Source of the DNA: JBFWMG01 sp050251715
Lineage (GTDB): Bacteria; Desulfobacterota; Desulfovibrionia; Desulfovibrionales; Desulfovibrionaceae
Length of the DNA: 64,000 nucleotides
NCBI GenBank assembly: GCA_050251715.1
Contig: JBFWMG010000004.1
Location: 1-64,000, forward strand
Reading direction: 5' to 3'
The notes beneath the pieces were generated by a model. It was given only the letters and a program-made list of their open reading frames with translations. It did no database searches and had not been told where the DNA came from. Positions 28,581 to 38,632 of this stretch are shown here, one piece after another. Positions within the stretch are counted from its first letter, which is position 1. Each line of letters begins with the position of its first letter. Position numbers and translations under genes: made by a program.

Positions 28581-28798
28581 GGGGCGGAAAGGATTTTTTT
28601 CACTTGCATAGGAACTTATAATTATTATTATTTTACAATATGAATAAATATTTTCTCCCCCTCGCCAGCCGTCTGCACCCCGCCCAGCCCCGCCCTGCCC
28701 ACGCCCACGCCGCGCGCCGCGCACGCACCCGGCAATGCCCCTATGCCCGCCTCAGCCGCCCATGCCGCCGTCGCGCGCGGACAAAGCGCGTTCCGTTA

Positions 28799-28827
28799 TT
28801 GACTGCCGACGGCCAAGGGAGTAGACG
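28799..28827 (+). promoter_or_regulatory. Possible promoter of the aminotransferase-homoserine dehydrogenase leader
   Basis: TTGACT and TAGACG separated by 17 bases. The -35 is good and the -10 poor. It would start a transcript near 28834, about 60 bases before the leader ORF. An alternative is the AT-rich stretch with TATAAT near 28615-28650. Confidence 0.3.
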
Positions 28828-28893
28828 TGTGCGAGGCCAGCCCATGGGATGGCCAATGGACGCCACTGGCGAATACGGAAACGGAAGGATCGC

Positions 28894-29079
28894 ATGCGCA
28901 CACCCGCACGGCCCCGCAGCACCATGAACGGCACGTGCCGCCGCACCATGCCCGGCATGTGCCGCGCGTCGGTTCCCCATGCGGGGGCTTCGGCCCTGCC
29001 GGGCACTCTTTCCGCTACCGCCACCACCGCCGCCGCTGCCGCCGCAGCGGCTACCGCCTGCACGGAGCGGCGCGGCTAG
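28894..29079 (+). CDS. Putative leader peptide, Ala/Thr-rich, of an attenuator
   Basis: A 61-codon ORF with GGAAGG placed five bases before its ATG. Its C-terminal third reads SATATTAAAAAAAATACT: eight Ala codons in a row with Thr codons around them. It stops at 29079, inside a segment that can pair with the terminator arm just downstream. The operon that follows encodes an alanine-type transaminase and homoserine dehydrogenase, the committed step to threonine. Composition, position and downstream folding fit a ribosome-stalling leader. It is long for this class, and GC-rich DNA can give Ala runs by chance. Confidence 0.42.
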   Translation: MRTPARPRSTMNGTCRRTMPGMCRASVPHAGASALPGTLSATATTAAAAAAAATACTERRG

Positions 29080-29142
29080 GGTCCATCGATACGCATACGC
29101 ATCACAAGGGATCCTGGCCGCAAGCCGGGATCCTTTTTTTTT
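29074..29142 (+). promoter_or_regulatory. Putative transcription attenuator (antiterminator and terminator)
   Basis: GGCTAGGGTCC at 29074-29084, which includes the leader stop codon, can form eleven consecutive pairs with GGATCCTGGCC at 29109-29119, counting two G-U pairs. That second segment is also the 5' arm of the Rho-independent terminator at 29106-29142. The two structures are mutually exclusive. A ribosome stalled on the Ala/Thr codons would leave the first segment free and favour read-through. A ribosome at the stop codon would cover it and favour termination. Confidence 0.5.
29106..29142 (+). terminator. Rho-independent terminator in the leader of the aminotransferase operon
   Basis: AAGGGATCCTGGC pairs with GCCGGGATCCTT (twelve pairs, one bulge) around CGCAA and is followed by nine T. 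It lies 118 bases before the aminotransferase start and after no complete gene, which is why attenuation is proposed. Confidence 0.85.
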
Positions 29143-29259
29143 AATTGGGACGATGCGTTGCCCGCCATGGCTCCTGTTTGCTTTGACAGAGCCCCCTGGC
29201 AGCCCGTAAGAACGCTCATGGCGCGCCATGCGCCCAAACTGCAAGAAGGAGTCTAGCCC

Positions 29260-30445
29260 GTGTTGGAGCACGAAGAATTTCCACGCATGCGGCGGCTGCC
29301 GCCCTATGTCTTCGCGGTGGTCAATCAGCTGAAAATGCAGATGCGCCGTCAGAACATCGATATCATCGACCTTGGCATGGGCAATCCCGACCAGCCCACC
29401 CCGCAACATATTGTGGACAAGCTGTGCGAGGCGGCCCAGAAGCCGGTGAACCACCGCTATTCCGCGTCGCGCGGCCTGCCCAACCTGCGCAAGGCCATCT
29501 GCACGTGGTACCAGCGCCGCTTCGACGTGACGCTCGACCCCGAAGAGGAGACCGTGGTCTGCATGGGCGCCAAGGAAGGGCTTTCGCACCTGGCCATGGC
29601 CATGCTCGCGCCCGGCGATGTGGTTTTCGCCACGGACCCGGCCTATCCCATCCATCCCTATGCCTCGATCATCGCGGGCGCGGACGTGCGGCGCATCCCC
29701 ATCGGCAGGGGCCGCGACTTTTTCGCGGATCTGCTGACCGCCACCCAGCAGACCTGGCCCCAGCCCAAGCTGCTCATCATAAGCTACCCGCAAAACCCCA
29801 CGGCGGAGGTGACCACCGTGGAGTTCTTCCAGAAGATCGTGGACTTCGCCAAGGAGCACAACATCTGGGTCATCCACGACCTGGCCTATGCGGACCTGAC
29901 CTTTGACGGCTACGTGGCCCCGAGCTTTTTGCAGGCCAAGGGAGCCAAGGATGTGGGCGTGGAATTCTACTCCATGTCCAAGAGCTATTCCATGGCGGGC
30001 TGGCGCGTGGGCTTCTGCTCCGGCAACCGCACCCTGGTGCATGCGCTCACCCGCATCAAGAGCTACCTGGACTACGGCATCTTCCAGCCCATCCAGATAG
30101 CCGCCATCGTGGCGCTCAACGGCCCCCAGGACTGCGTCACGGAGATCAACGAGGAGTACCGCAAGCGGCGCGACGCGCTCATCGATGGCCTGGGCCGCGC
30201 CGGATGGGACGTGCCCGCGCCCAAGGCGACCATGTTCGTGTGGGCCGAGATTCCCAAGGCGTTCAAGCACATGGGGTCCGTCGAATTCTCCAAGCTGCTG
30301 CTCAAGGAAGGCCATGTGGCCGTGTCGCCCGGCCTGGGCTTCGGCCACTTCGGCGACGACCACGTGCGCTTTGCGCTCATCGAAAATACGCAGCGCACCA
30401 ATCAGGCGTGCCGCGGCATCAAGAACGTCCTATCCGGAGGCACGT

Positions 30446-30459
<14 letters not shown>
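29260..30459 (+). CDS. alaC: Class I/II aminotransferase, alanine-type (AlaC-like)
   Basis: A 399-aa PLP enzyme of the AlaC/LL-diaminopimelate-aminotransferase-like group, most like glutamate-pyruvate transaminase. Features are DLGMGNPDQPTP, the HRYSASRGLPNLRKAI substrate region, SYPQNPTAE, HDLAYADLTFDG, the PLP lysine in SMSKSYSMAGWRVGF, and the C-terminal GFGHFGDDHVRFALIEN. It starts with GTG, eight bases after AAGGAG. Its end overlaps the homoserine dehydrogenase start by 14 bases, so the two are translated together. The exact amino-acid substrate is inferred from the family; it could also serve the aspartate-family pathway. Confidence 0.88.
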
Positions 30460-31735
<1,276 letters not shown>

Positions 31736-31763
31736 CGTCAGGCAGCGGCCACGCCCCAAGGAC

Positions 31764-31808
31764 AAAAAAACGCGGCGCGCCCCCTGTGGAGGCGCGCCGC
31801 TTTTTTTG
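31764..31808. terminator. Bidirectional Rho-independent terminator
   Basis: GCGGCGCGCC and GGCGCGCCGC pair around CCCTGTGGA, with seven A before and seven T after. It serves hom (+) and the phosphate transporter gene (-). Confidence 0.9.
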
Positions 31809-31828
31809 TCCATGCGCTCCTGGTCCGC

Positions 31829-33304
31829 CTACAACCCGCCGCCGCGCCGCAGGTAGCGGCACACGTATTCCACCTTGGCGGCCAGGTCGCGGTTGTAGGC
31901 GTCCTGGCCCGGCTGCTCCCGCCATTCCGGCGCGGCCTTGGCCAGTTCGCGGCGCAGCACCCAGCGGTGCATGAAGAACCGCCCTTCCAGATCCTGCAAC
32001 GCGTTGCGCTCGCGGCGCGTCACCCACCCCACCGGGATGCGCGTGATGCGATCCTCGGTCACGAAAAGCTCATCCAATTCCGCAGCGGCCATGATTTTTT
32101 TCCTGGCCGCCCCGTCCAGGCCAGGCACGGCTTCCAGCGCGTCACGAAACGCCACCGCGTTCTCGTGGGTCACCCCCCGCAACGCGGCCAGCCTGCCCGT
32201 GTCCACGCCCTCCGCGTCCAGCCGCTCCAGGGCCGAGAACGTCACCTCGAAGCGTACCGGGCGGTAGGTCTGCTGCTGGAAGACGTTTTGCAGAAAGAAC
32301 AGGCACACGAAGCTCACGAAGGCCGCAATGACCGGCGTGGTGGCCCAGCCGCTGGCGATGCCGCCCACCACGCGCCACCGGATGCCCCGGCCGCCCTTGA
32401 GCAGGCCAATGCCGATGACCGCGCCCACGATGGCCTGCGAGCTGGACACCGGCACCAGCGGAATGGGCGGCAACCCCATGTTGACCATGGCCTGCTGCAA
32501 CTCATGGGACGAGAAGACGAACAGCACCAGCGAGTGCGCCGTGACCACCACAAAGGCCGCCACGGGCGTGAGCGGCAAAATGCCCGATCCCACGGTCAGC
32601 ATGACCCGCCGCGAGTAGGTGAACACCCCCACGGCGATGGCGACGCCCCCGATCAGATACAACTGCTGCTCGCCGCTCAGGGCGAAGAGTCCGTCGAACA
32701 GCGTGATTTCCCCGAACGGAGCCACGGGCACGAACACGCCCATGACATTGGCGATGTTGTTCGCGCCCAGGGCATAGGATCCGAAGACGCCCGCCAGCAG
32801 CAGCCCCCAGCGGGTCATGGTGTCCAGGGTGAACATGTTGATGCGGTGATGCCGGATGCCCGGCGTCAGCACCTTGTACAGGATCACGGCGAACCCGGCG
32901 GCCAGCAGGGGGCAGGCCACCCAGGTGGACACGATCTTGGTCAGCGCCCCATAATCCACCAGCGAACCGGTGAAATAGTTCCAGCCGATGATGGCGCCCA
33001 CAATGGCCTGCGAGGTGGATACCGGGAACTTGAGCCAGGTCATGAGGTACACGGTGACCGCGGCGGCCAGTGCCACCATGAACGCGCCGCCCAGGGCGTT
33101 CACCGCGCCCAGCTTGCCCAGGGTGTGGCTGGCGCCCGCGCCGGACAGCACCGCGCCCAGGATCACGAACACGCTGCACCACAGGGCCGCGGTACGGAAA
33201 CGGATCATGCCCGACCCCACCGCCGTGCCGAACACGTTGGAGGCGTCGTTGGCCCCCAGCGACCATCCGAGGAAAAAACCGCTCGACAGGAAGAACGCGA
33301 ACAT
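31829..33304 (-). CDS. PiT-family inorganic phosphate transporter
   Basis: A 491-aa inner-membrane phosphate:cation symporter. The duplicated PiT signatures are GANDASNVFGTAVGSG near the N-terminus and GANNIANVMGVFVPV in the middle, with SQAIVGAIIGWN and SQAIVGAVIGIG repeats. A cytoplasmic C-terminal extension of about 130 residues follows (LERLDAEGVDTGRLAALRG and beyond), longer than in simple PiT proteins. TAGGAGG precedes the ATG. It follows the DUF47 gene by ten bases, the usual PiT accessory pair. Confidence 0.94.
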   Translation of the reverse strand: MFAFFLSSGFFLGWSLGANDASNVFGTAVGSGMIRFRTAALWCSVFVILGAVLSGAGASHTLGKLGAVNALGGAFMVALAAAVTVYLMTWLKFPVSTSQAIVGAIIGWNYFTGSLVDYGALTKIVSTWVACPLLAAGFAVILYKVLTPGIRHHRINMFTLDTMTRWGLLLAGVFGSYALGANNIANVMGVFVPVAPFGEITLFDGLFALSGEQQLYLIGGVAIAVGVFTYSRRVMLTVGSGILPLTPVAAFVVVTAHSLVLFVFSSHELQQAMVNMGLPPIPLVPVSSSQAIVGAVIGIGLLKGGRGIRWRVVGGIASGWATTPVIAAFVSFVCLFFLQNVFQQQTYRPVRFEVTFSALERLDAEGVDTGRLAALRGVTHENAVAFRDALEAVPGLDGAARKKIMAAAELDELFVTEDRITRIPVGWVTRRERNALQDLEGRFFMHRWVLRRELAKAAPEWREQPGQDAYNRDLAAKVEYVCRYLRRGGGL

Positions 33305-33314
33305 GGCGTGCCTC

Positions 33315-33965
33315 CTAGAGCGTGCGTTTGATGACGAAGATGGTGAGCTTGTCCGCCACGTCCTCGGCCCTGTTGGCTATGGTGTCTATCTCGCGGGCAA
33401 AGTCGCGCAACTGGTTCTTGTGTGAGAGATGCAGGTCCGCATTGCGGAAAATGGCGCGCTGCAACCGGGTGGTCACCTCGTCGGACTCCGATTCCCAGTA
33501 GGAAACCTTGTGCATGTGGTCGGACACGGTCGGGAGGTTGTTGAAAAAGGCGCGGGCGGACAGCACCATGGCCTCCACCGAGGCCACCACGGTGGCCACC
33601 AACGCCTTGTAATCCTTGTCAAAGATATCGGGAATCTCGGGCCGTTCTATCTCGAAGCGGAACAGCACGTGCTTGAAGCTGTCCGTGAGCTGGTCCATGT
33701 TTTCCAGGAGATCGAACACGTCGCCGCGCGACTCCGGGATCAGCGTCTTGAGGTACAGCTGCCGCTCCAGGTCGCGGCGCAATTCGTCCCCCAGATGCTC
33801 GACCTTGTTGATCTGCTCCAGCTTGCGCAAAAACTCTTCCACCTCGCCGTCGAAAAAGGCGCTGGTTCCCGCCGTGAACAGCAGGCCCGACTCGCTGACC
33901 AGATCAAGGAAATTATCAATGCGCTTGATGATCTTCACCTGTCGGCGCAAGATGCTCAATCCCAT
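33315..33965 (-). CDS. DUF47/PhoU-like partner of the phosphate transporter
   Basis: A 216-aa all-helical protein of the DUF47 (PF01865) family, related to PhoU. Seen are FLDLVSESGLLFTAGTSAFF, VEHLGDELRRDLERQLYLKTLIPESRGD, LLENMDQLTDSFKH, SDEVTTRLQRAIF and IANRAEDVADKLTIFVIKRTL. These proteins are encoded beside PiT transporters and modulate phosphate uptake. AAGGGGG precedes the ATG and the transporter gene follows after ten bases. Confidence 0.93.
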   Translation of the reverse strand: MGLSILRRQVKIIKRIDNFLDLVSESGLLFTAGTSAFFDGEVEEFLRKLEQINKVEHLGDELRRDLERQLYLKTLIPESRGDVFDLLENMDQLTDSFKHVLFRFEIERPEIPDIFDKDYKALVATVVASVEAMVLSARAFFNNLPTVSDHMHKVSYWESESDEVTTRLQRAIFRNADLHLSHKNQLRDFAREIDTIANRAEDVADKLTIFVIKRTL

Positions 33966-34181
33966 GTCTGCCCCCTTTCATGCGCCGCGCCCAGCGGCGT
34001 CTACAGTCTTCATGCTCACCATTCCATGCCGTATTTTCAACGCCTTGTCACCATAATCTCCTCAACGTGCCCAGGTCGGCGCGTTGACATTGCGGCCCGT
34101 TTCTGATCTCCAAACCCGTGTGCGGTCCGGCGGCCGGCCCCCGGCCCGCGCCAATCCATTCCCGCACCGTGAGGAGACGCC

Positions 34182-35396
34182 GTGACCCGCCCCACCCAGC
34201 GCAAGATAGTGTTTCTCATCGCCGACGGCATGGGCGGTTGGCCCGTGGACGCCCTGGGCGGCCAGACCACGCTCGCCGCCGCCCGCACGCCGCACATGGA
34301 CGCCCTGGCCCGGCGCGGCGTGACCGGCACCTGCCGCACCGTGCCCCAGGGCATGCCGCCCGGCTCCGACGTGGCCAACATGGCGCTGTTCGGGTTCGAC
34401 CCGGCCACGCACCACACCGGGCGCGGCCCCATCGAGGCCGCTGCCCAGGGACTCGTGCTCGATCCCGACGACCTGGTCTGGCGCTGCAATCTGGTCACGG
34501 TGTCCGAGTTCTCCTCCGCCGGGCTCATGCGCGACTACTCCTCCGGCCACATCGCCACCCCGGCCGCCCACGCCCTGGTCAAGGATTTGCAGGAAAACGT
34601 CATGGCCGAGACGGGCGGCCTCTTCACCCTGTACCCCGGCGTGCAGTACCGCCACCTGCTGGTGCAAAAGGGCGGCGCCGCCGCGCCCGAGGCCGTGCTG
34701 GCCATCAACCCTCCCCACGACATCACGGACAAGCCCATTGCCGACGACATGGCGGCCTTTGCCGCAAGCGAGCGGCTGGCCGCGCTCCTGTTCCGCGCCG
34801 CGCGCCGCCTTGCCGCCGACGCCAACCCCACCCGCGCCAACGCCATCTGGCCGTGGGGCCAGGGCCGCCCGCTTTTTCTGCCCGATTTCCAGCAGGCCTT
34901 CGGCCTCAAGGGCGCGGTGGTTTCCGCCGTGGACCTGGTGCGCGGCCTGGGCCGCGCGGCGGGCATGGAGGTCATCGAGGTGGAGGGCGTGACCGGCCTT
35001 CTGGACACCAACTACGCGGGCAAGGTGGCGGCGGCCAAGGCCTTTCTCGAAGACGGCGGCGACTATGCCTACGTGCACCTGGAAGGCCCGGACGAAGCGG
35101 GCCATGGCGGCGACCCGCATGAAAAGGTCGAGGCCATCAGCCGGTTCGACGCCCAGGTGGTCGCTCCGCTCGTGGCCGCCTTTCCCGACGCCGTGTTCGT
35201 GGCCACCTGCGACCACCTCACGCCCATCGCCATACGCACCCACGCGTCCGACCCGGTGCCCTTTACCGTGGCCTGGCCCGGCGCAACCCCCAACGGCGCG
35301 CCCTGCCTGACCGAGGCCTCCGCCGCCGCCACCGGCCTGCACATCGGCACCGGGCACGACCTGCTGCCCTGGGTGCTCGCCAACGCCACCACCTGA
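34182..35396 (+). CDS. apgM: Cofactor-independent phosphoglycerate mutase, archaeal type
   Basis: Interconverts 3- and 2-phosphoglycerate without bisphosphoglycerate. The 404-aa chain belongs to the alkaline-phosphatase superfamily ApgM group: metal-binding VFLIADGMGGWP, the nucleophile serine in PPGSDVANMALFGFDP, HHTGRGPIEAAAQG, YVHLEGPDEAGHGGDP and TCDHLTPIAIRTHASDPVPF. It starts with GTG after GAGGAG. Divergent from the DUF47-PiT operon, and followed after 16 bases by a thioesterase gene, likely the same transcript. Confidence 0.94.
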   Translation: MTRPTQRKIVFLIADGMGGWPVDALGGQTTLAAARTPHMDALARRGVTGTCRTVPQGMPPGSDVANMALFGFDPATHHTGRGPIEAAAQGLVLDPDDLVWRCNLVTVSEFSSAGLMRDYSSGHIATPAAHALVKDLQENVMAETGGLFTLYPGVQYRHLLVQKGGAAAPEAVLAINPPHDITDKPIADDMAAFAASERLAALLFRAARRLAADANPTRANAIWPWGQGRPLFLPDFQQAFGLKGAVVSAVDLVRGLGRAAGMEVIEVEGVTGLLDTNYAGKVAAAKAFLEDGGDYAYVHLEGPDEAGHGGDPHEKVEAISRFDAQVVAPLVAAFPDAVFVATCDHLTPIAIRTHASDPVPFTVAWPGATPNGAPCLTEASAAATGLHIGTGHDLLPWVLANATT

Positions 35397-35412
35397 GCCA
35401 CAAGGAGACGCC

Positions 35413-35832
35413 ATGTCCAAGCCCGACGCCTTTCCCTCCTCGGAAACCTGGTACCCCCACCGCGTTTCCTACGGCGAAACGGACACCATGGGTGTCGCCT
35501 ATTACGGCGAATACATGCACTTTTTCGAGCGCTCCCGCAGCGAGTACATCCGCGCGCGCGGCATGAGCTATGCCGAGGTGGAGGCGCGCGGCGTGCTGCT
35601 GCCCGTGCGCGAGGCCTATTGCCGCTACCGCAAGTCCGCCCACTATGACGACCTCATCTGGATCCGCGTGGGTGTCAGCGAATGGGGCCGCGCCTCCATG
35701 ACCTTTGTCTATGAGGTGCGTTCGGAAGACCGCGCCCATGTGCTGGCCACGGGCCACACCCAGCACGCCTGCGTGGGGCCGGAAGGCAAGCCCGTGGCCG
35801 TGCCCGGCTGGCTCCGCGACCTCTTCTCCTGA
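35413..35832 (+). CDS. Acyl-CoA thioesterase, 4-hydroxybenzoyl-CoA thioesterase (YbgC-like) fold
   Basis: A 139-aa hotdog-fold protein. VSYGETDTMGVAYYGEYMHF is the family motif, with the catalytic Asp in ETDTMG, followed by the ERSRSEYIRARG helix and strands such as YRKSAHYDDLIWIRV. It hydrolyses short acyl-CoA or acyl-ACP thioesters in related bacteria. AAGGAG precedes the ATG. Probably co-transcribed with apgM, with no evident metabolic link. Confidence 0.92.
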   Translation: MSKPDAFPSSETWYPHRVSYGETDTMGVAYYGEYMHFFERSRSEYIRARGMSYAEVEARGVLLPVREAYCRYRKSAHYDDLIWIRVGVSEWGRASMTFVYEVRSEDRAHVLATGHTQHACVGPEGKPVAVPGWLRDLFS

Positions 35833-36158
35833 TCCCTGGCAAAGACCGCTTGGGGCCGGGCCGCCACGCCATCGTGGCGCCTGCGCCCCCTGCGGACCGT
35901 TTTCCCTTCTCCCCCTCTTCCGCCCGGAGCGGGTGGCCTGCTGGCCACTTTTTTGGTCGTGGCGCGCCGTTGCCGCATGATAACCCCCCCCCGTGCGCCC
36001 ACCTCCCTCGCCACCCTTGCAACATGAAACGAGTTCCATTACCCTGCCGCGGCGTCGCAGTGTATGCGGCGCACGGGGGGGGAAAGAAACCGCACGTGTT
36101 TCGCTTCCGCCGGGCCTGACGACCAACAGACCAGCGACGATACGTATCAGGAGGAAAC
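35833..36158. other. Gene-free gap before the XRE-cupin gene
   Basis: Contains a small CCACG-CGTGG hairpin just after the thioesterase gene and a long run of C near 35985. The promoter of the following XRE-cupin gene must lie here but no clear hexamers stand out. Confidence 0.4.
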
Positions 36159-36722
36159 ATGGGCAAGGAGATCATCGGACTGCGCATCAAGGAATTCCGC
36201 GAGGAACGCGGCTATAGCCTCGAAGAGCTTGCCAACCGGGCAGGTCTCACCCCCGCGCAGCTTACGGCCATCGAGGAGGAAGGAGTGGCGCCCGCCCTGG
36301 GCCTGCTCGTCAAGGTCGCCCGCGTGCTCGGCTTCCGGCTGGGCACCTTCATCGATGACGAACTGACCGTTGATCCGCATATCGTCCGCCGCGCCGACCG
36401 CGAGCTGGAAAAGGCCGCCGACAGCGGCCACACCTGCGCCACCCAGCATTACTATCCCCTGGGACGCGGCAAGGCCGACCGCCACATGGAGCCCTTCTTC
36501 ATCGAACTCACCCCGTGCAGCAAGGCGCCCGAACTCTCGTCCCACGAAGGCGAGGAATTCATCTTCGTGCGCGCGGGCAAGGTCAAGCTCATCTACGGCA
36601 AGAAGGAATTCGTGCTCGATGAGGGCGACACCATGTTCTACAACTCCGTGGTGCCCCATTGGGTGGGCAGCGCGACCAATGAAACGGCCAAGATCATGGC
36701 CGTGGTCTACGTACCTTTCTAG
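36159..36722 (+). CDS. XRE-family HTH regulator with cupin domain, module 1
   Basis: A 187-aa regulator. The N-terminal HTH is IKEFREERGYSLEELANRAGLTPAQLTAIEEEG. The C-terminal cupin has SSHEGEEFIFVRAGKVKLIYG and LDEGDTMFYNSVVPHWVG, which would bind a small ligand such as a carboxylate or acyl compound. This HutR/PuuR-like class often controls the gene beside it. Here the acyl-CoA ligase starts nine bases after its stop codon, so regulator and enzyme share a transcript. AGGAGG precedes the ATG. Confidence 0.9.
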   Translation: MGKEIIGLRIKEFREERGYSLEELANRAGLTPAQLTAIEEEGVAPALGLLVKVARVLGFRLGTFIDDELTVDPHIVRRADRELEKAADSGHTCATQHYYPLGRGKADRHMEPFFIELTPCSKAPELSSHEGEEFIFVRAGKVKLIYGKKEFVLDEGDTMFYNSVVPHWVGSATNETAKIMAVVYVPF

Positions 36723-36731
36723 GGGGTGGTA

Positions 36732-38372
36732 ATGACCGGCCTGCGCAACATCACTCTGGGACAGCTCCTGCGGGAAACCGCCCAAAAATATCCGGACAAC
36801 GACGCGGTCGTCTATGTGGACCGCAACTTCCGCCTGACCTACAGGCAGTTCGACGACATGGTGGACCGCATGGCCAAGGGACTCATGGCCATGGGCATCA
36901 AGAAGGGCGACAAGGTGGCCGTGTGGGCCACCAACGTGCCCTACTGGGTGGTCATGCAATTCGCCACCGCCCGCATCGGCGCCGTCCTGCTCACGGTCAA
37001 CACCAACTACAAGATCGCGGAACTCGAATACCTGCTCAAGCAGTCCGAGGCCGAGTGCATCTTCGTCATCAGCCACTACCGCGACACCGACTACGTGACC
37101 ACGCTCAACGAGCTGGTGCCCGAACTCAAGACCCACGAGCGCGGCAAGATGCACAGCGAGAAGCTGCCCCATCTGCGCGTCGTCGGCTTCCTGGGCCACG
37201 AGAAGCATCGCGGCATGTACTCCATCCCCGAGATTCTCGCCCTGGGCGAAATGATCGACGACACGGAATTCGCCGACCGCCAGGCAAGCCTCGACCCCCA
37301 TGACGTGGTGAACATGCAGTACACCTCGGGCACCACCGGGTTCCCCAAGGGCGTCATGCTCACCCACGCCTCCATCGGCAACAACGGCTTCTGGATCGGC
37401 GAGAACCAGGCCTTCACCCACAATGACCGCGTCTGCCTGCCCGTGCCGCTGTTCCACTGCTTCGGCTGCGTGCTCGGCGTGCTGGCCTGCGTGTCCCACG
37501 GCTCGGCCATGGTCATCCTCGAGGTGTTCAACCCCATCCACGTCATGAAGTCCGTGGAAAAGGAACGGTGCACCGCACTCTACGGCGTGCCCACCATGTT
37601 CATCGCCGTGCTCGACCACGAGCTTTTCGACAAGTTCGACTACTCCACCCTGCGCACCGGCATCATGGCGGGCTCGCCCTGCCCCGCGCCCATCATGCGC
37701 AAGGTCATCGACAAGATGTACATGAAGGAAATCACCATCTGCTACGGCCTGACAGAAGGCTCGCCCGTGATGACCCAGACCACCACCACCGACGACATGC
37801 GCCGCCGCACCGAAACCGTGGGCAAGGCCATGCCGGAGATCGAGGTGCGCATCGTGGACCCGGAAACCAACCAGGAAGTGCCGCGCGGCACCCAGGGCGA
37901 GGTGTGCTGCCGGGGCTACAACGTCATGAAGGGCTACTACAACAACCCCGAGGCCACGGCCCAGGCCATCGACAGCGAAAAATGGCTCCACTCCGGCGAC
38001 CTGGGCGTCATGGACGAGGATGGCTACGTGGCCATCACCGGCCGCCTCAAGGACATGATTATCCGGGGCGGCGAAAACGTCTATCCCAAGGAAATCGAGG
38101 AATACCTCTACCACATGGACGGCATCCAGGACATCCAGGTGGCGGGCGTTCCCAGCCAGAAATACGGCGAGCAGGTGGGCGCGTTCATCAGGATCAAGCC
38201 CGGCCACTCCCTGGCGCCCGAGGACGTGCAGGACTACTGCCGGGGCAAGATATCCTGGTACAAGATTCCCAAATACGTGGTCTTCCTTGACGACTTCCCC
38301 ATGACCGCCAGCGGCAAGGTGCAGAAATACAAACTGCGCGAAATGGCCGCCGACCTGTTCCCGGAGGCGTAG
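36732..38372 (+). CDS. AMP-forming acyl-CoA synthetase, module 1
   Basis: A 546-aa ANL-superfamily ligase: ATP plus carboxylate gives acyl-AMP, then acyl-CoA. The phosphate-binding loop is YTSGTTGFPKGVMLTH, followed by CYGLTEGSPV, the hinge region SGDLGVMDEDGYVAITGRLKDMIIRGGENVYPKEIE and the catalytic lysine in MTASGKVQKYKLRE. These resemble medium- or long-chain fatty-acyl-CoA ligases. A GTG two codons upstream is an alternative start. It is paired with the XRE-cupin gene before it. The substrate cannot be read from the sequence. Confidence 0.93.
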   Translation: MTGLRNITLGQLLRETAQKYPDNDAVVYVDRNFRLTYRQFDDMVDRMAKGLMAMGIKKGDKVAVWATNVPYWVVMQFATARIGAVLLTVNTNYKIAELEYLLKQSEAECIFVISHYRDTDYVTTLNELVPELKTHERGKMHSEKLPHLRVVGFLGHEKHRGMYSIPEILALGEMIDDTEFADRQASLDPHDVVNMQYTSGTTGFPKGVMLTHASIGNNGFWIGENQAFTHNDRVCLPVPLFHCFGCVLGVLACVSHGSAMVILEVFNPIHVMKSVEKERCTALYGVPTMFIAVLDHELFDKFDYSTLRTGIMAGSPCPAPIMRKVIDKMYMKEITICYGLTEGSPVMTQTTTTDDMRRRTETVGKAMPEIEVRIVDPETNQEVPRGTQGEVCCRGYNVMKGYYNNPEATAQAIDSEKWLHSGDLGVMDEDGYVAITGRLKDMIIRGGENVYPKEIEEYLYHMDGIQDIQVAGVPSQKYGEQVGAFIRIKPGHSLAPEDVQDYCRGKISWYKIPKYVVFLDDFPMTASGKVQKYKLREMAADLFPEA

Positions 38373-38395
38373 GGCCGGGAGGGAAACGACGGAAG

Positions 38396-38520
38396 AACCG
38401 GGGGCAGGGGGAGAGGGGGAAACCCCTTTTTCTACGCGAAAAAAGGGTTTTCCCCCTCTCCCCCGGACCCCCATCCCTCTCACCTCTTTCCCCAAAAACT
38501 GCGGGTTGGGGGATGAGGAA
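38396..38520 (+). repeat. Repeat family A, copy 3
   Basis: GGGGGAGAGGGGGAAACCCC, a TTTTTCTACGCGAAAAAA loop region and GGGTTTTCCCCCTCTCCCCC form the hairpin. The tail reads CTTTCCCCAAAAACTGCGGG then TTGGGGGATG, nearly identical to copy 2. It separates the two acyl-CoA ligase modules. Confidence 0.85.
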
Positions 38521-38632
38521 ACGGTGTGGGCGGCAGGCAGGCTGTGTATGGGGGCAGAATAAAAGAAAGAAGAACGGTGGGATAAAAGAAAAGGCACGCA
38601 GGCCGACGATCATAATCATGGGAGGTACTGGA

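Noticed and set aside
28752..29063. Minus-strand Ala/Val-rich ORF opposite the leader peptide
   Set aside because: It has no ribosome-binding site or terminator on its strand. The plus strand carries the organised signals.
28741..30363. A long minus-strand open frame across the attenuator and aminotransferase
   Set aside because: Composition is that of a reverse-complement shadow and it lacks a ribosome-binding site and any domain.
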